From the NCBI GenBank assembly GCA_020631315.1, contig JAHDHM010000222.1, forward strand, positions 1-6,276: a stretch of DNA of 6,276 bases. The letters run 5' to 3'. Made by a program: the position numbers and the translations under genes. Below are positions 1-5,761 of this stretch, in pieces (within the stretch, counting starts at the first letter, position 1; the number at the start of each line of letters is the position of its first letter). The notes below the pieces were generated by a model. That model was given only the letters and a program-made list of their open reading frames with translations. It made no database searches and was not told the origin of the DNA. This DNA is from Acidimicrobiales bacterium (GTDB lineage Bacteria > Actinomycetota > Acidimicrobiia > Acidimicrobiales > Poriferisodaliceae).

Positions 1-807
1 GTGTTCGTAGATGCCGATCAGGCCGGCCGTCTGCTCCTGGCGGATGTAGCCGGCGACCCGGTTGTCACGCATGACGGGCATCTCGAAGCCGAGGTCGACC
101 AGCTCCGGGACCTCTTCGGTGACCAGGTAGTGGTGGAGCACGTTGGCCTGCGGGACCGCGAAGTCGGCCATCAGACCGACCTGGTGGGCGTAGCAACCGG
201 CCGCGTCGACGACGTGCTCGCACGTGACCGTGCCCTTCTCGGTCACGACCTGCCACTCACCGTTCGGCAGCGAGTTGATCTCGATCACGCGGTTGCGGCG
301 GCTGATCTCGGCGCCCATGGCCCGTGCGCCGTTGGCGAAGGCGTAGGTGGCGTCGGTCGGGTCGACGTGGGCCTCGCCCTCGGTCCAGATGGCGGCCTTC
401 ACGTCGGTGAAGTCGTAGAGCGGGTTGTACTTCTTGGCCTCTTCGGGGCCGATGAGCTCGATCGGGTAACCGATGTAGCGGCCGACACCCAGCTGGGCCT
501 TGAGGGCGTCGACCTCGTGGTCGGTGTAGGCCACGCGGAGGCCGCCCGGCTGGTGGAGCTGGATCTCCCGGCCGGTGAGCGCGGGCAGCTCGTTGTAGAG
601 CTCGATGGCGTAGTGGGCGAACGATGCTGTCGTGTAGTCGCCGACCGACCGGGTGATCTGGCCGGCTGCGTGCCAGGTGGAGCCGGTGGTCAGCTCGGCC
701 TTCTCGACGAGCAGGACGTCGGTCCAGCCTTCGCGGGCCAGGTGCCACAGGGTGGCTGCGCCGTGGATGCCGCCGCCGATGACGACGACTCTCGCTCGAT
801 CTCGCAC
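1..807 (-). CDS. FAD-dependent oxidoreductase, dimethylglycine/sarcosine dehydrogenase (GcvT-type) family, N-terminal part
   Basis: This is the N-terminal 269 residues of a flavoprotein that continues past the left edge of the window. The protein opens with a Rossmann dinucleotide site, VVVIGGGIHG (residues 7-16), followed by an acidic end of beta-2 (VEK, 34-36). Next comes GSTWHAAG (42-49); by analogy with mammalian dimethylglycine and sarcosine dehydrogenases, His46 is the expected covalent FAD attachment residue. EGEAHVDPT further in is also typical of the DAO-fold domain of this family. Family members oxidatively demethylate N-methylglycines and usually carry a C-terminal aminomethyltransferase (GcvT) half of about 400 residues that passes the methylene group to tetrahydrofolate. 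That half lies outside the window, so its presence is inferred. The GTG start at 807 is chosen because GAGGGA lies just upstream and the Rossmann motif begins six residues in. The gene is divergent from the ferritin-like gene. The family is secure; the exact substrate is not. Confidence 0.85.
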   Translation of the reverse strand, partial: MRDRARVVVIGGGIHGAATLWHLAREGWTDVLLVEKAELTTGSTWHAAGQITRSVGDYTTASFAHYAIELYNELPALTGREIQLHQPGGLRVAYTDHEVDALKAQLGVGRYIGYPIELIGPEEAKKYNPLYDFTDVKAAIWTEGEAHVDPTDATYAFANGARAMGAEISRRNRVIEINSLPNGEWQVVTEKGTVTCEHVVDAAGCYAHQVGLMADFAVPQANVLHHYLVTEEVPELVDLGFEMPVMRDNRVAGYIRQEQTAGLIGIYEH

Positions 808-810
808 GGT

Positions 811-816
811 TCCCTC
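811..816 (-). promoter_or_regulatory. Shine-Dalgarno GAGGGA for the FAD oxidoreductase
   Basis: Read on the minus strand, GAGGGA sits three bases before the GTG start at 807. The spacing is short, but no other in-frame start lies between an upstream in-frame TAG (about position 855) and the Rossmann motif, so this site decides the start. Confidence 0.5.
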
Positions 817-834
817 ACTGGTGTGTGCTGTTGC

Positions 835-846
835 CTCACGTGTGAG
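835..846. promoter_or_regulatory. Short inverted repeat CTCAC-GT-GTGAG, possible operator
   Basis: Two perfect 5-base arms (835-839 and 842-846) flank a GT dinucleotide. The element lies 28 bases upstream of the GTG start at 807, where a repressor of the FAD oxidoreductase gene could bind. It also falls inside the spacer of the weak plus-strand promoter candidate. Arms this short can arise by chance, and no regulator gene is visible in the window. Confidence 0.25.
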
Positions 847-897
847 TGAGAAGGTCTAACACAGGCGCGAGTGTGCCGCACGTCTCAGTTGTGACGG

Positions 898-923
898 CTC
901 GGTGAACGGGCTCGGTGAACGGG
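898..923. repeat. Perfect 13-bp tandem repeat, two copies
   Basis: CTCGGTGAACGGG occurs twice head to tail (898-910 and 911-923), followed by a further CTC that would begin a third copy. It sits near the middle of the divergent intergenic region, between the two gene starts. It could be a pair of same-face protein binding sites or a simple slippage duplication. Thirteen bases is slightly more than one helical turn. Confidence 0.85.
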
Positions 924-1067
924 CTCTGGGACGGCCTTGCGGGCTCGAGTCGGGGGGCTGATGTCGACGCAGAGTGAAGATTCAGTGCAACCCGCCACTG
1001 GGTGTGGCAGCTGGGTGTAGGAAGGCGTTCGTGCTGCGGATCGGGCCTCGATGCGCCGATGAAGAAC

Positions 1068-1072
1068 AGGGA
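1068..1072 (+). promoter_or_regulatory. Shine-Dalgarno AGGGA deciding the ATG at 1080
   Basis: AGGGA ends seven bases before the ATG at 1080, an ideal spacing. The reading frame is open further upstream (GTG at 1002, ATG at 1059), but neither of those has a recognisable ribosome binding site in front of it, so 1080 is the preferred start. Confidence 0.65.
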
Positions 1073-1079
1073 CATCGCC

Positions 1080-1808
1080 ATGCAACCGACGATCACCGAG
1101 CTCCAGACCGACGGCCCCGTCTGGCTGCGTCAATTGCGGCGCGCCAGCGGGCAACACCGGGTCGTGACCGAGATGACGGCGCCCGAGCTTCCTGCCCGGA
1201 AGCGCCGGCGGCTGCTCCGCTCCCTGGCGACGTTCCAGATCGGCGAGACCGGCACAGGCGAGCACCTGTTCGCCGCCGCTGAGCGTTCAGGGGCCGACGA
1301 GGCCTACATGGAGGGGTTGCGACTCTTCATCGCCGAGGAGCAGGAGCATGCTCGGCTGTTGGCCCTCGTGCTCGACGACGCCGGCCACACGCTGCTCGAA
1401 CGTCACTGGACCGATGCGGTCTTCGTGCTGCTCCGCCGCTTCAAGTCGCTGCGCACCGAGGTGCTGACGCTGATGGTCGCCGAGACGATCGCGCTCCGGT
1501 ACTACGCAGCGATGCGCGACGGGCTCGCCGGGCACGAGTGCAGCGAGATCTTCGCTCGCATCCACGCCGACGAGATCCGCCACGTCGACTTCCACTGCTC
1601 GACGCTCCCCGACCATCTCCGCCGCTTCGAGCCGTCGACCCGGCTGCTGGGCAAGGTGCTGTGGAACGTCCTCGTCGCCGGGACATCCGTGCTGATCGCG
1701 CTCGACCACGGTGGCGCGCTGAAGGTCGTCGGCGTGACCCGCCGTGCGTTCGTGCGTGATGTGTCCGAGCTGCGACGCGACATCAGCGCCCGGATGTTCG
1801 CCGACTGA
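1080..1808 (+). CDS. Ferritin-like (diiron-type four-helix bundle) protein, unknown substrate
   Basis: This 242-residue protein has the ligand pattern of a ferritin-like carboxylate-bridged diiron bundle. Glu56 (helix A, IGETGTGEH; Glu61 is an alternative) is followed by Glu87-x-x-His90 (EEQEHARLL). The second half-site is Glu135 (AETIALRYY) followed by Glu165-x-x-His168 (DEIRHVDFH). The spacing from each single Glu to its ExxH is 31 and 30 residues, the internal symmetry expected of this fold. A hydrophobic stretch near residues 193-209 (VLWNVLVAGTSVLIALD) could be a fifth helix packing on the bundle or a membrane-associated helix. The sequence is cytoplasmic-looking, with no signal peptide. 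Such proteins include oxygenases, N-oxygenases, desaturases and peroxide or iron handlers, and nothing here tells which. It stands alone on its strand, divergent from the FAD oxidoreductase and convergent with the aldehyde dehydrogenase. The fold is well supported; the function is unknown. Confidence 0.8.
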   Translation: MQPTITELQTDGPVWLRQLRRASGQHRVVTEMTAPELPARKRRRLLRSLATFQIGETGTGEHLFAAAERSGADEAYMEGLRLFIAEEQEHARLLALVLDDAGHTLLERHWTDAVFVLLRRFKSLRTEVLTLMVAETIALRYYAAMRDGLAGHECSEIFARIHADEIRHVDFHCSTLPDHLRRFEPSTRLLGKVLWNVLVAGTSVLIALDHGGALKVVGVTRRAFVRDVSELRRDISARMFAD

Positions 1809-1829
1809 GCGTGCCGCAGAACGAGGAAC

Positions 1830-3230
1830 TCAGCCGAGCTGCTTGAGGTGGTAGCTCTTCGGGCGGGTCACGGCCTGGTAGCCGAGCGTGCTGAGTGAAG
1901 CGCCGCGGCCGGTGTCCTTGCACCCGGTCCAGCACAGCGCCGGGTCGAGGTAGTCGGCCCGGTTCTGGAACACGGTGCCGGTCTCGATCCGGCGGCCGAT
2001 GGCGCGGGCGGCGGCGACGTCGTTGGTCCAGAGACTGGCGGTGAGGCCGAAGTCGGAGTCGTTCATCAGCTCGATCGCCTCCTCGTCGCTGCTCACCGAC
2101 ATGATGCCGACGACGGGACCGAAGCTCTCCTCGCGCATCACCCGCATCGAGTGGTCGACGCCGACGAGGATCTGCGGGGCGAGGTAGGCATCGGTGCCGT
2201 TGTCACGGGGGAAGAGGGCCGGGTCGATGAGCGCCGTGGCGCCGGCAGCGACCGCCTCGGCGGTCTGCTCGCGCACCAGCTGGGCGAAGCGGACGTGGGC
2301 CATCGGGCCGAGCGTGGTCGCCGGGTCGAGTGGGTCGCCGAGGACGTAGCTGTTGACGATCCCGACGGCGGCCTCGACGAACCGGTCGAAGATCGACTCG
2401 TGCACGTAGATGCGCTCGATGCCGCAGCAGCACTGGCCCGAGTTGAACATGGCGGCGTCGACCAGGGTGTCGACCGCGGCGGCGAAGAGCGTGTCGTCGT
2501 CGGCGGCGTCGGCTCGGACGTAGCCGGGATCCTTGCCTCCGAGCTCGAGGCCGAGTCCGGTGAACGTGCCGGCAGCAGCCTGCTCGATCGCTGCGCCTCC
2601 CCCGACGGAACCGGTGAAGTTCACGAAGTCGAACTGGCGGTCGGCGATGAGCTCTGACGACGTCGCATGGTCGACGCTGATCGTGCTGAAGAGGCCGTCG
2701 GGCAGACCGGCGGCGGCGAACGCGTCGGCGAACCGATCGGCAGCGAGCATCGTCTGGGTCGAGTGCTTCAGCACCACGGCGTTCCCGGCCGCGAGCGCCG
2801 GCACGATCGTGTTCACCGCCGTCAGGTACGGGTAGTTCCACGGGGCGATCACGAGCACCACGCCGACGGGTTCACGCGCGATGTAGCGGACGAACGAGTC
2901 GGACTCCTCGATCACGTCGTCGGCGAGAGCGCCCTCGGCGATCGACACCATGTGATGCCCTCGCTCCTCGACGCCACCGATCTCGCCGCCGTAGCGGATC
3001 GGGCGTCCCATCATGTGCGCGAGCTCGACCACGATCTCGTCGTTGGCCGCTCGGAGGGCGGCGAGTGCCTCGGTGATCACCTTCGAACGCTCGACCAACG
3101 GTGTGTCGGCCCACGCGGCCTGCGCTGCTCGGGCAGCGGCGACGACCGCACGGACCTCGTCGGCGGTCTGCGTGGCCTTGGTGGCGAAGACCGATCCGTC
3201 GATCGGCGAGATGCACGTCAGCTCACCCAT
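1830..3230 (-). CDS. NAD(P)-dependent aldehyde dehydrogenase
   Basis: This complete 466-residue protein has the usual length of the aldehyde dehydrogenase superfamily and would oxidise an aldehyde to its carboxylate in the cytoplasm. Landmarks in order are PWNYP (130-134, oxyanion Asn132), VLKHS with the cofactor-binding Lys155, FTGSV (205-209) and LELGGKDP (228-235, general base Glu229). NSGQCCCG (263-270) follows, where the middle Cys268 aligns with the nucleophile in the GQxC pattern. EESFGPV (367-373) and a C-terminal GCKDTGRG region (436-443) complete the set. All key residues are present, so it should be active. The ATG at 3230 has AGGAG five bases upstream and starts directly at a typical N-terminus; the frame stays open to 3512, but those residues do not look like an aldehyde dehydrogenase. 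It is convergent with the diiron gene and divergent from the acyl-CoA dehydrogenase operon. The substrate is not evident: an aldehyde from C1 or amine metabolism, or one from the neighbouring acyl-CoA pathway, are both possible. Confidence 0.92.
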   Translation of the reverse strand: MGELTCISPIDGSVFATKATQTADEVRAVVAAARAAQAAWADTPLVERSKVITEALAALRAANDEIVVELAHMMGRPIRYGGEIGGVEERGHHMVSIAEGALADDVIEESDSFVRYIAREPVGVVLVIAPWNYPYLTAVNTIVPALAAGNAVVLKHSTQTMLAADRFADAFAAAGLPDGLFSTISVDHATSSELIADRQFDFVNFTGSVGGGAAIEQAAAGTFTGLGLELGGKDPGYVRADAADDDTLFAAAVDTLVDAAMFNSGQCCCGIERIYVHESIFDRFVEAAVGIVNSYVLGDPLDPATTLGPMAHVRFAQLVREQTAEAVAAGATALIDPALFPRDNGTDAYLAPQILVGVDHSMRVMREESFGPVVGIMSVSSDEEAIELMNDSDFGLTASLWTNDVAAARAIGRRIETGTVFQNRADYLDPALCWTGCKDTGRGASLSTLGYQAVTRPKSYHLKQLG

Positions 3231-3260
3231 GAGCACTCCTGAGGTGGTGGCGGAACGAGG

Positions 3261-3285
3261 CGGGACTCTAGCCACGAACGTCCCG
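3261..3285. promoter_or_regulatory. Inverted repeat CGGGAC-N13-GTCCCG, candidate operator
   Basis: Perfect 6-base arms (3261-3266 and 3280-3285) are separated by 13 bases, giving centre-to-centre spacing of 19 bases, about two helical turns, as expected for a dimeric regulator. The left arm overlaps the candidate minus-strand -10 hexamer TAGAGT of the aldehyde dehydrogenase, so binding there would be expected to repress that gene. The arms are GC-rich and could be coincidental; no regulator is encoded in the window. Confidence 0.35.
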
Positions 3286-3357
3286 AGGAGGATTCCGGTG
3301 TCGGCGGCGGGTTCTGGCAGGCTGGCGGTCGGCGTCGATGCGAGGGCCTCGGCGTCG

Positions 3358-3373
3358 TGGGTCGACGGACCCA
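3358..3373 (+). promoter_or_regulatory. Small hairpin abutting the ribosome binding site of the acyl-CoA dehydrogenase
   Basis: TGGGTC (3358-3363) and GACCCA (3368-3373) form a 6-bp stem with a 4-base loop. Its last base is also the first base of the AGGGGG Shine-Dalgarno. In RNA it could modulate translation of the operon's first gene; in DNA it could be part of an operator. With only six base pairs the evidence is modest. Confidence 0.35.
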
Positions 3374-3378
3374 GGGGG
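3373..3378 (+). promoter_or_regulatory. Shine-Dalgarno AGGGGG deciding the GTG at 3383
   Basis: AGGGGG lies four bases before the GTG at 3383, and the protein then begins VDFDFP, the usual opening of acyl-CoA dehydrogenases of this type. The in-frame ATG at 3338 would add 15 basic, proline- and glycine-rich residues not expected in the family, so it is rejected. Confidence 0.6.
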
Positions 3379-3382
3379 CCAC

Positions 3383-4615
3383 GTGGACTTCGACTTCCCG
3401 GGCGACGACGATCCTCGGCGCACACCGGTGCGCGAGTGGCTGGCGGCGAACCCGAGGCCCACCGGACGGCAGATGGCCGAAGCCGGCTGGGTGGTCCCCC
3501 ATTGGCCTGCACCGTACGGACGTGACGCCGATCCGATGACGCAGCTGCTCATCGACGAGGAGTTCAAACGGGCCGGTGTCTCCCGGCCGTCAAACCCCAT
3601 CGGGACCGGTTGGGCCGCACCGACGATCTTCCTGGCGGGCAACGACGAGCAGCGCGAGCAGTTCCTCATGCCCTGCATCGCCGGTGAGGAGATCTGGTGT
3701 CAGCTGTTCTCCGAACCCGACGCCGGGTCCGACCTCGCGTCGCTCTCGACTCGGGCGATTCGTGACGGCGACGAGTACGTCGTCAACGGGTCGAAGATCT
3801 GGTCGTCGGGTGCACATCACTCGAAGTACGGCATCCTCATCGCCCGCACCGACCCGGACGCCCCGAAGCACAAGGGCATCAGCTACTTCATCTGCCCGAT
3901 GGACCTACCAGGTATCACGATGACGCCGATCATCGACATGACGACGGCGCACTCGTTCAACCAGGTGTTCTTCGACGACGTACGGATCCCGGCCTCGCTG
4001 CTGGTCGGTGAGGAGAACGACGGGTGGCGCCTGGCGAAGATGACGCTCGCCAACGAGCGTGTGTCGCTGTCGTCCGGCGGCGCGCTGTGGGGCCACGGCC
4101 CGAACGCCGACCACCTCATGGACGTGTTGCGAGCCGGTGGTGGTGTGAGCGACCCGGTGCTGCGCCAGGAAGCCGCCCGCGTCTACAGCCGGGGTCGGAT
4201 CCTGCACATGATCCAGATGCGAGCGCTGTCGGCCCGGCTGAAGGGCGCCACGCCCGGCCCGGAGGCGTCGATCCAGAAGCTCGTCGCCGACGAGCACGGG
4301 CAGGACATCATGGCGCTGGCCAAGGCCGTCGCCGGCACGAGCGGCGTGCTGGAGGGGTCGGGCCCGCTCGGCCGGATCGAGGACCCGTCCGGGCGCTCGA
4401 CCCGTCAACAGCAGCTCGACCGGCTGGCCGACGTCGACCCGGTCTGGCACTACGGCTGGCTCTACTCCCCAGCCCTCACCGTGGGCGGTGGCACCTTCGC
4501 CGTGCAGCGCAACATCGTGGCCGAGCACGTGCTCGGCCTGCCCCGTGAACCCAACGTCGAGAAGGGCATGACCTGGGCCGAAACCCAGAAGGCCCGAGGA
4601 GGAGCACTCTCGTGA
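3383..4615 (+). CDS. Acyl-CoA dehydrogenase, actinobacterial FadE type
   Basis: This 410-residue FAD enzyme would convert an acyl-CoA to its 2,3-enoyl-CoA, passing electrons to electron-transfer flavoprotein. The N-terminal helical domain opens with VDFDFP. The central beta domain carries the flavin and substrate motif CQLFSEPDAGSD (106-117) and NGSKIWSSGA (135-144), then FFDDVRIPASLLVGEENDGW. The C-terminal helical domain contains ANER (223-226) and ends GGGTFAVQRNIVAEHVLGLPRE (368-389), the signature of mycobacterial FadE proteins. Where medium-chain enzymes have the catalytic Glu before Gly-Thr, this protein has Gly. That substitution is common in FadE-type enzymes, which place the base elsewhere or work as heteromers. 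A longer polar linker lies near residues 323-357. The gene heads a coupled operon: its stop overlaps the next GTG by four bases. The family is certain; chain length or steroid-type substrate is not. Confidence 0.92.
   Translation: MDFDFPGDDDPRRTPVREWLAANPRPTGRQMAEAGWVVPHWPAPYGRDADPMTQLLIDEEFKRAGVSRPSNPIGTGWAAPTIFLAGNDEQREQFLMPCIAGEEIWCQLFSEPDAGSDLASLSTRAIRDGDEYVVNGSKIWSSGAHHSKYGILIARTDPDAPKHKGISYFICPMDLPGITMTPIIDMTTAHSFNQVFFDDVRIPASLLVGEENDGWRLAKMTLANERVSLSSGGALWGHGPNADHLMDVLRAGGGVSDPVLRQEAARVYSRGRILHMIQMRALSARLKGATPGPEASIQKLVADEHGQDIMALAKAVAGTSGVLEGSGPLGRIEDPSGRSTRQQQLDRLADVDPVWHYGWLYSPALTVGGGTFAVQRNIVAEHVLGLPREPNVEKGMTWAETQKARGGALS
4597..4604 (+). promoter_or_regulatory. Strong Shine-Dalgarno AGGAGGAG inside the end of the acyl-CoA dehydrogenase gene
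   Basis: AGGAGGAG lies seven bases before the GTG at 4612 and within the last codons of the upstream gene. It fixes the start of the flavoprotein gene and, with the GTGA stop/start overlap, supports coupled translation. Confidence 0.75.
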
Positions 4616-5760
4616 AGAACACAGTCACTGAGATGCTGGGGATCGACGTGCCGATCCTGGCGTTCAGCCACTGCCGCGACGTCGTCGCCGCGGTGTCGAA
4701 GGCGGGCGGCCTCGGGGTGCTGGGCGTGGTCGCCCACTCCGACGAGCAGCTCGAGATCGACCTGCAGTGGATCGAGGACGAGGTCGGCGACAAGCCCTAC
4801 GGCGTCGACCTGATCGTCCCGGCCAAGTACGCCGGCGACGACGAGGGCGGCTACTCGACCGCCGACCTGCGGGCGCTGATCCCGCCGCACATGGTCGAGT
4901 TCGTCGACGACATCCTCGCCCGCTACGACGTGCCACCGCTCCCCGCCGAGGAGGGCAAGCCGGCCCGTGGCGGCTACGCCCGTCGCGACGGCGACGCCCC
5001 GTTCTCGGCGAACCGGGCCAGCGACCAGCTGGAGATCGTCTTCGCCCACCGTCCGAACCTCGTCGCCAACGCGCTGGGGCCGCCACCTGCGTTCATGATC
5101 GACCGGACCAAGGAGCACGGCCGTGTCGTCGCCGCGCTCGCAGGCCGTCCACAGCACGCCGAGCGGCACAACAACGCCGGTGTCGACCTCATCGTCGCCC
5201 AGGGTTCCGAAGCGGGCGGGCACACCGGCGAGATCGGCTCGATGGTGTTGATCCCCGAGATCGTCGACGCCTCGGGTTCGACACCGGTACTCGGTGCCGG
5301 TGGCATCGGCCGTGGTCGTCAGATGGCCGCCGCCATGGCGCTCGGCGCCCAGGGCGTGTGGTGCGGCTCGGTGTGGCTCACCACGGAAGAGGCCGAGACG
5401 CACCCAGTGGTGAAGGAGAAGTTCCTCGCCGCCACGTCGGCGGACACGATCCGGTCTCGTTCGCTGACCGGCAAGCACGCTCGCATGCTGAAATCGGCAT
5501 GGACCGAGGAGTGGGAGCGGGCCGACACGCCCGACCCGATGGGCATGCCCCTGCAGCCGATCCTCACGTCCGAAGCCCAGGCTCGGATCAACAGGGCCGC
5601 GCACACTGCTGGCTCCGGTGCCGAGAAGCTGGCCAACTACTTCGTCGGACAGATCGTCGGGTACACGAACGTGTCGAAGCCCGCCGCGACCGTGGTGATG
5701 GAGATGGTCGACGAGTTCATCGATTCGATCGAGGGCGTCGTCGCCCAGATGGAGGCCTGA
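4612..5760 (+). CDS. Nitronate monooxygenase-like FMN flavoprotein (Rv1533-type)
   Basis: This 382-residue protein belongs to the nitronate monooxygenase / 2-nitropropane dioxygenase TIM-barrel family. It contains AQGSEAGGHTGE (196-207), where His204 corresponds to the catalytic His of bacterial nitronate monooxygenases. The FMN phosphate site follows: GAGGIGRGRQMAAAMALGAQ within 228-247, then GVWCGS (248-253). The N-terminal FSHCRDVVAAVSKAGGLGVLG (18-38) and the WLTTEEAETHPVVKEKFLAATSADT region closely resemble, from memory, M. tuberculosis Rv1533. It is longer than classic family members (about 320-350 residues) because of a charged insertion around 68-140. Related actinobacterial proteins include IpdC of steroid-ring degradation, so true nitronate activity should not be assumed. 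The gene starts inside the acyl-CoA dehydrogenase stop codon and ends one base before the SDR, so it very probably acts in the same pathway. Confidence 0.87.
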   Translation: MKNTVTEMLGIDVPILAFSHCRDVVAAVSKAGGLGVLGVVAHSDEQLEIDLQWIEDEVGDKPYGVDLIVPAKYAGDDEGGYSTADLRALIPPHMVEFVDDILARYDVPPLPAEEGKPARGGYARRDGDAPFSANRASDQLEIVFAHRPNLVANALGPPPAFMIDRTKEHGRVVAALAGRPQHAERHNNAGVDLIVAQGSEAGGHTGEIGSMVLIPEIVDASGSTPVLGAGGIGRGRQMAAAMALGAQGVWCGSVWLTTEEAETHPVVKEKFLAATSADTIRSRSLTGKHARMLKSAWTEEWERADTPDPMGMPLQPILTSEAQARINRAAHTAGSGAEKLANYFVGQIVGYTNVSKPAATVVMEMVDEFIDSIEGVVAQMEA

Positions 5761-5761
5761 C

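Larger units (their letters stand above)
808..1079. promoter_or_regulatory. Divergent intergenic region between FAD oxidoreductase and ferritin-like gene
   Basis: These 272 bases separate two divergent genes and must hold both promoters. I see no convincing gene here. Features visible are a CTCAC-GT-GTGAG inverted repeat (835-846) and a perfect 13-bp tandem repeat (898-923), listed separately. A weak plus-strand promoter candidate is TTGCCT (831-836), an 18-base spacer and TCTAAC (855-860). It matches the sigma-70-type consensus only partly and would give a leader of more than 200 bases before the ATG at 1080. No convincing promoter for the minus-strand gene was recognised. Confidence 0.5.
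3231..3382. promoter_or_regulatory. Divergent intergenic region between aldehyde dehydrogenase and the acyl-CoA dehydrogenase operon
   Basis: These 152 bases must drive the minus-strand aldehyde dehydrogenase and probably the plus-strand three-gene operon. A minus-strand TAGAGT (3270 down to 3265) fits the TAnnnT form of actinobacterial -10 boxes, but no good -35 box accompanies it. Two inverted repeats are listed separately. There is also a 9-bp direct repeat, TCGGCGTCG, at 3329-3337 and 3349-3357, exactly 20 bases apart, bracketing an 11-base palindrome CGAGG-G-CCTCG (3341-3351). Confidence 0.5.

Noticed and set aside
1..849. A 282-codon open frame on the plus strand starting at the first base
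   Set aside because: It is in exact codon register opposite the FAD oxidoreductase, whose Rossmann and GSTWHAAG motifs prove the minus strand codes; the plus-strand product is low-complexity Val/Gly/Asp-rich sequence.
1002..1079. N-terminal extension of the diiron protein from a GTG at 1002 or ATG at 1059
   Set aside because: Neither start has a Shine-Dalgarno, and the extra residues look like translated non-coding sequence; the ATG at 1080 has AGGGA at ideal spacing.
1806..1850. Possible bidirectional terminator between the convergent diiron and aldehyde dehydrogenase genes
   Set aside because: Only weak complementarity is visible (CTCAGC against GCTTGAG), with no stable stem and no T-run on either strand.
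2151..2657. Open frames on the plus strand inside the aldehyde dehydrogenase (also 2667-3242 and 3013-3525)
   Set aside because: They lie opposite an intact aldehyde dehydrogenase with every catalytic motif and show no family resemblance.
3231..3512. 94-residue N-terminal extension of the aldehyde dehydrogenase
   Set aside because: The extension would overlap the divergent acyl-CoA dehydrogenase start and is Pro/Ser/Arg-rich without family similarity; the ATG at 3230 has a good ribosome binding site.
4612..5760. Firm annotation as a nitronate monooxygenase acting on 3-nitropropionate, with the diiron protein as an N-oxygenase partner
   Set aside because: It is an appealing nitro-compound story, but NMO-fold proteins in actinobacteria often have other substrates, and nothing ties the diiron protein to N-oxygenation.
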